Positions 62,088 through 64,000 of a DNA stretch of 64,000 nucleotides are shown one piece after another. A program made the translations under genes and the position numbers. A model generated the notes under the pieces. It was given only the letters and a program-made list of their open reading frames with translations, was not told the origin of the DNA and searched no databases. Location: assembly GCA_958450365.1 (NCBI GenBank), contig CAUEEP010000266.1, positions 266,001-330,000 of the forward strand, read 5' to 3'. How positions within the stretch are numbered: the first letter of the stretch is position 1; every line of letters starts with the position of its first letter. Origin of the DNA: Mesorhabditis belari. Lineage: Eukaryota > Nematoda > Chromadorea > Rhabditida > Rhabditidae.

Positions 62088-63352
62088 ATGGAGGATTTGG
62101 ATTGGCAATTCGACCCGATTCCCGACTACGATAATCATTGGAACGCTTGGGACGGTGGTGAACAAAATACGCCAATCAAGGTAAATTCGGTTTTAGAACA
62201 ACTCATAAAGTTTCATTTAGGAGTCAAACCAAACAATTTGCCTGGATTCCGACGAAGAGGCAGGCCCGTCGAAGGTTGACGAAAGCGAGGAGAGATCGCT
62301 GTTTCTGGACGAGTATTCTACGCCAATAACGAGTACAAGTTCGTTTAAATTTATGTAAAGCAATTGTATAGCTAATAATGATTCTAAAATCTTGAAGAAA
62401 TATGGCTGAAGCTTTCAGCCATTCTGTTTAAATCTTGGCACTCGTAAAAAACACTGAAATTTCTTGGTTTAGAGCGGCGCTTCCAAAGTACGACGAGATC
62501 TGTGTCCAAAAATGCCAAATGCTCCACTCAAGTTCCTGGGAATTCTCTAAGGTGAGTATTAGAACTTTTTAAAAATTTAATCTCTTAAATTTAGTTTAAG
62601 AAGACGAAGCTACTCGCATTGTGAATTGACTCCAATAGTTAAGCCTGAGAATCGGGTAGTTAAAAAAGTTTGATTAATTACTAAGCTATTCAAAAATTCT
62701 TATGATTTTGTATTTATTTTTGTATGGAGACTAAAAATCAACCGTATTCTAATGTATTTTATACTATAAGCAGATTCTTATTCTTATTTTCAAATTTAGA
62801 AAAGGAAATCTACAGAAGGCTGCCTTACTCCCGCAAAACCTGTCAAGGAACGAGTCTTACCAAAGGTAATCGAATGAGTTTGGTAAATTTTCACAAACCA
62901 AATTTCAGCCTACACGACCACCAAAGCGGACGTTTGTTGTCAACGAGTTTTTCGGAGTCTACTGCCTCATTAATCGCAGCAATAAACCGAGGTGGAAAGT
63001 AGGTTCTTGTGTTTAATCAAAGTAGCAAATCGTTTAGAATCGGTGCTACATTGGAAAAACAACCGACCCAAATCGACGAATTGAACAGCACAACGGAGGC
63101 ATGGACAAGGGTGGCGCAAAAAAGACCCACGACAGGGGACCTTGGCGAGTTTTTTTTGCGGCACTGATGAATTGCAGATAAACATAGATAAACAAGTAAT
63201 TTTAGGGATATGGCTTGCATCATTCATGGATTCCCCAACGCAATCTCTACTCTTCAATTTGAATGGGCCTGGCAAAATCCGGGCAAGAGTGTCACCATCA
63301 AGGGCAAATGTCTCGACAAGAAAGAAGCAAAGGAAACAACATTTGCGCACAA
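62088..63352 (+). CDS. SLX1: Structure-specific endonuclease subunit SLX1 (GIY-YIG), 3' end unresolved
   Basis: Exons: 62088-62180, 62221-62338, 62473-62551, 62595-62655, 62800-62865, 62909-62998, 63038-63144 and 63206-63352. The nuclease domain is clear: [54 protein letters not shown]. With SLX4 it cuts branched DNA such as Holliday junctions. An N-terminal extension of about 150 residues is acidic, then basic, and has ICLDSDEE, which looks like a SUMO-interacting motif. Intron 7 (63145-63205) uses a GC donor. After FAHK at 63352 the reading either stops at the TAA in the next bases or splices to a downstream frame (DEFHFLRFAARMMSAFF, from about 63452) that fits the conserved FHLR-type segment. 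The RING-like C-terminal zinc finger was not found. Confidence 0.85.
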
Positions 63353-63841
63353 GTAAGTAAGATTTTAACACGCAACAGAAGAAACTTTATTGGCGCATTA
63401 AAATTGTTCAAGGCGATTCTTATTTCGAGTTTGGGGATAAGTTGGTGGAGTGCAGTGACGAATTTCATTTTTTACGATTCGCGGCGAGGATGATGTCGGC
63501 TTTCTTTAAGGTCATCTCTGAGGGTATCCATCCAGTAATTTGGCCTTTATTCTTGAGCATCGGCTGGGCATACACGCGCAATCTGATTCGCACCTTAAAA
63601 GACTATTTTTGAGCAATAGGTAGTCAAAAAAATGGGCTCACTTGAGACTCCGTTTCCTGATCAATCCTTTCGACGTGAACTACCGGTTGACCTGTGATGC
63701 CTAAACATTCGATTAAGCCCACTCAACCCTAAAGACTACCGTTTTGTGTGGATGATCGCTTGTCTGCGACTGATCTCTCAACATTGCATGTGCACTCATT
63801 CACGGGACTAAAGTCGAAAAATCCACGATATCACATAGAAA
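63353..63841. other. Possible SLX1 3' exon and intergenic sequence
   Basis: An open plus-strand frame from about 63389 to 63612 reads KKLYWRIKIVQGDSYFEFGD and, further on, FLSIGWAYTRNLIRTLKDYF. Its 3' part could be the last SLX1 exon or another small product. The rest to 63841 shows no gene. Confidence 0.35.
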
Positions 63842-64000
63842 TCAACCTCTGCATCTTGTAAAGTTTGCTCCTTCCAAAAAGCGTTCCTTTTTGGAGGGCT
63901 TGCAAGCTGGGGAGCTGCGAAACGTAGAGTGGTTGATCTAAAAGAAAATGAATATGTAAGTGACAGAGAAAGCTTACCGATTGCTGAAGGATTCGCTTTT
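63842..64000 (-). CDS. 3' end of a minus-strand gene entering from the right edge
   Basis: On the minus strand an exon (63978-64000, KRILQQS) is followed by a 40-base intron with GTAAGC donor and TTTTAG acceptor (63938-63977) and a last exon (63842-63937) ending KKERFLEGANFTRCRG and stop. The reading stays open across the junction. Too little is present to identify the product. Confidence 0.45.

Larger units (their letters stand above)
53590..62090 (+). other. Probable operon: spliced-leader acceptor sites before six downstream genes
   Basis: Acceptors with no upstream exon precede ATGs at 53602 (tgttttag), 55252 (tctatttag), 57972 (gctag), 58834 (ttctatag), 61238 (gtctttag) and 62088 (ggtttag). 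Stop-to-start gaps are 202, 501, 214, 180, 230 and 106 bases, and AATAAA signals lie in most gaps (53452, 54831, 57771, 58710, 62057). The 501-base gap before CDC40 may mark an internal promoter. Confidence 0.65.

Overview
The window is nuclear DNA of a nematode. The evidence is consistent: most introns in the compact genes are about 40-60 nt, acceptors read TTTTAG or TTTCAG, several ATGs sit just behind a bare 3' splice site (the pattern of spliced-leader trans-splicing), genes are packed about 100-230 bp apart on one strand as in nematode operons, and arrays related to the nematode telomere unit TTAGGC occur inside the sequence. I cannot name the genus. No bacterial genes are present.

Region 1 (1 to 38.6 kb) is essentially one gene. 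Exons of the PHAF1 (C16orf70/UPF0183) orthologue lie at both ends of it and are separated by an intron of about 30.9 kb (1849-32801). Inside that intron, on the opposite strand, lies a complete 14-exon gene (17656 down to 6355) for a 589-residue leucine-rich-repeat transmembrane protein. The remaining intronic sequence is a dense collection of minisatellites, foldback sequences, a U6 snRNA gene and many tRNA-like sequences. The tRNA-like sequences are mostly arranged as divergent pairs inside short mobile elements.

Region 2 (38.6 to 51.7 kb) holds a weak hypothetical gene, an 11-exon aldo-keto reductase gene whose introns carry foldback elements and decayed transposons, and a repeat-rich stretch with one orphan ORF.

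Region 3 (51.7 kb to the right edge) is compact. Seven same-strand genes follow each other: a histidine phosphatase, a C2H2 zinc-finger protein, the splicing factor CDC40/PRP17, a small probably mitochondrial protein, the C-terminal third of the nucleoporin NUP160 as a free-standing gene, mitochondrial GrpE, and the nuclease SLX1. This is probably an operon. Products serve mRNA splicing, nuclear export and import, mitochondrial protein import and DNA repair, the housekeeping mix usual for nematode operons. A minus-strand gene enters from the right edge.

Points most worth checking: the twin tRNA-like elements with Helitron-like 5' ends, the free-standing NUP160 C-terminus, an apparent one-base frameshift in CDC40, and the nested gene inside the 31-kb intron. 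All exon boundaries were placed by eye from reading frame, splice consensus and remembered family sequences; no alignment was run.
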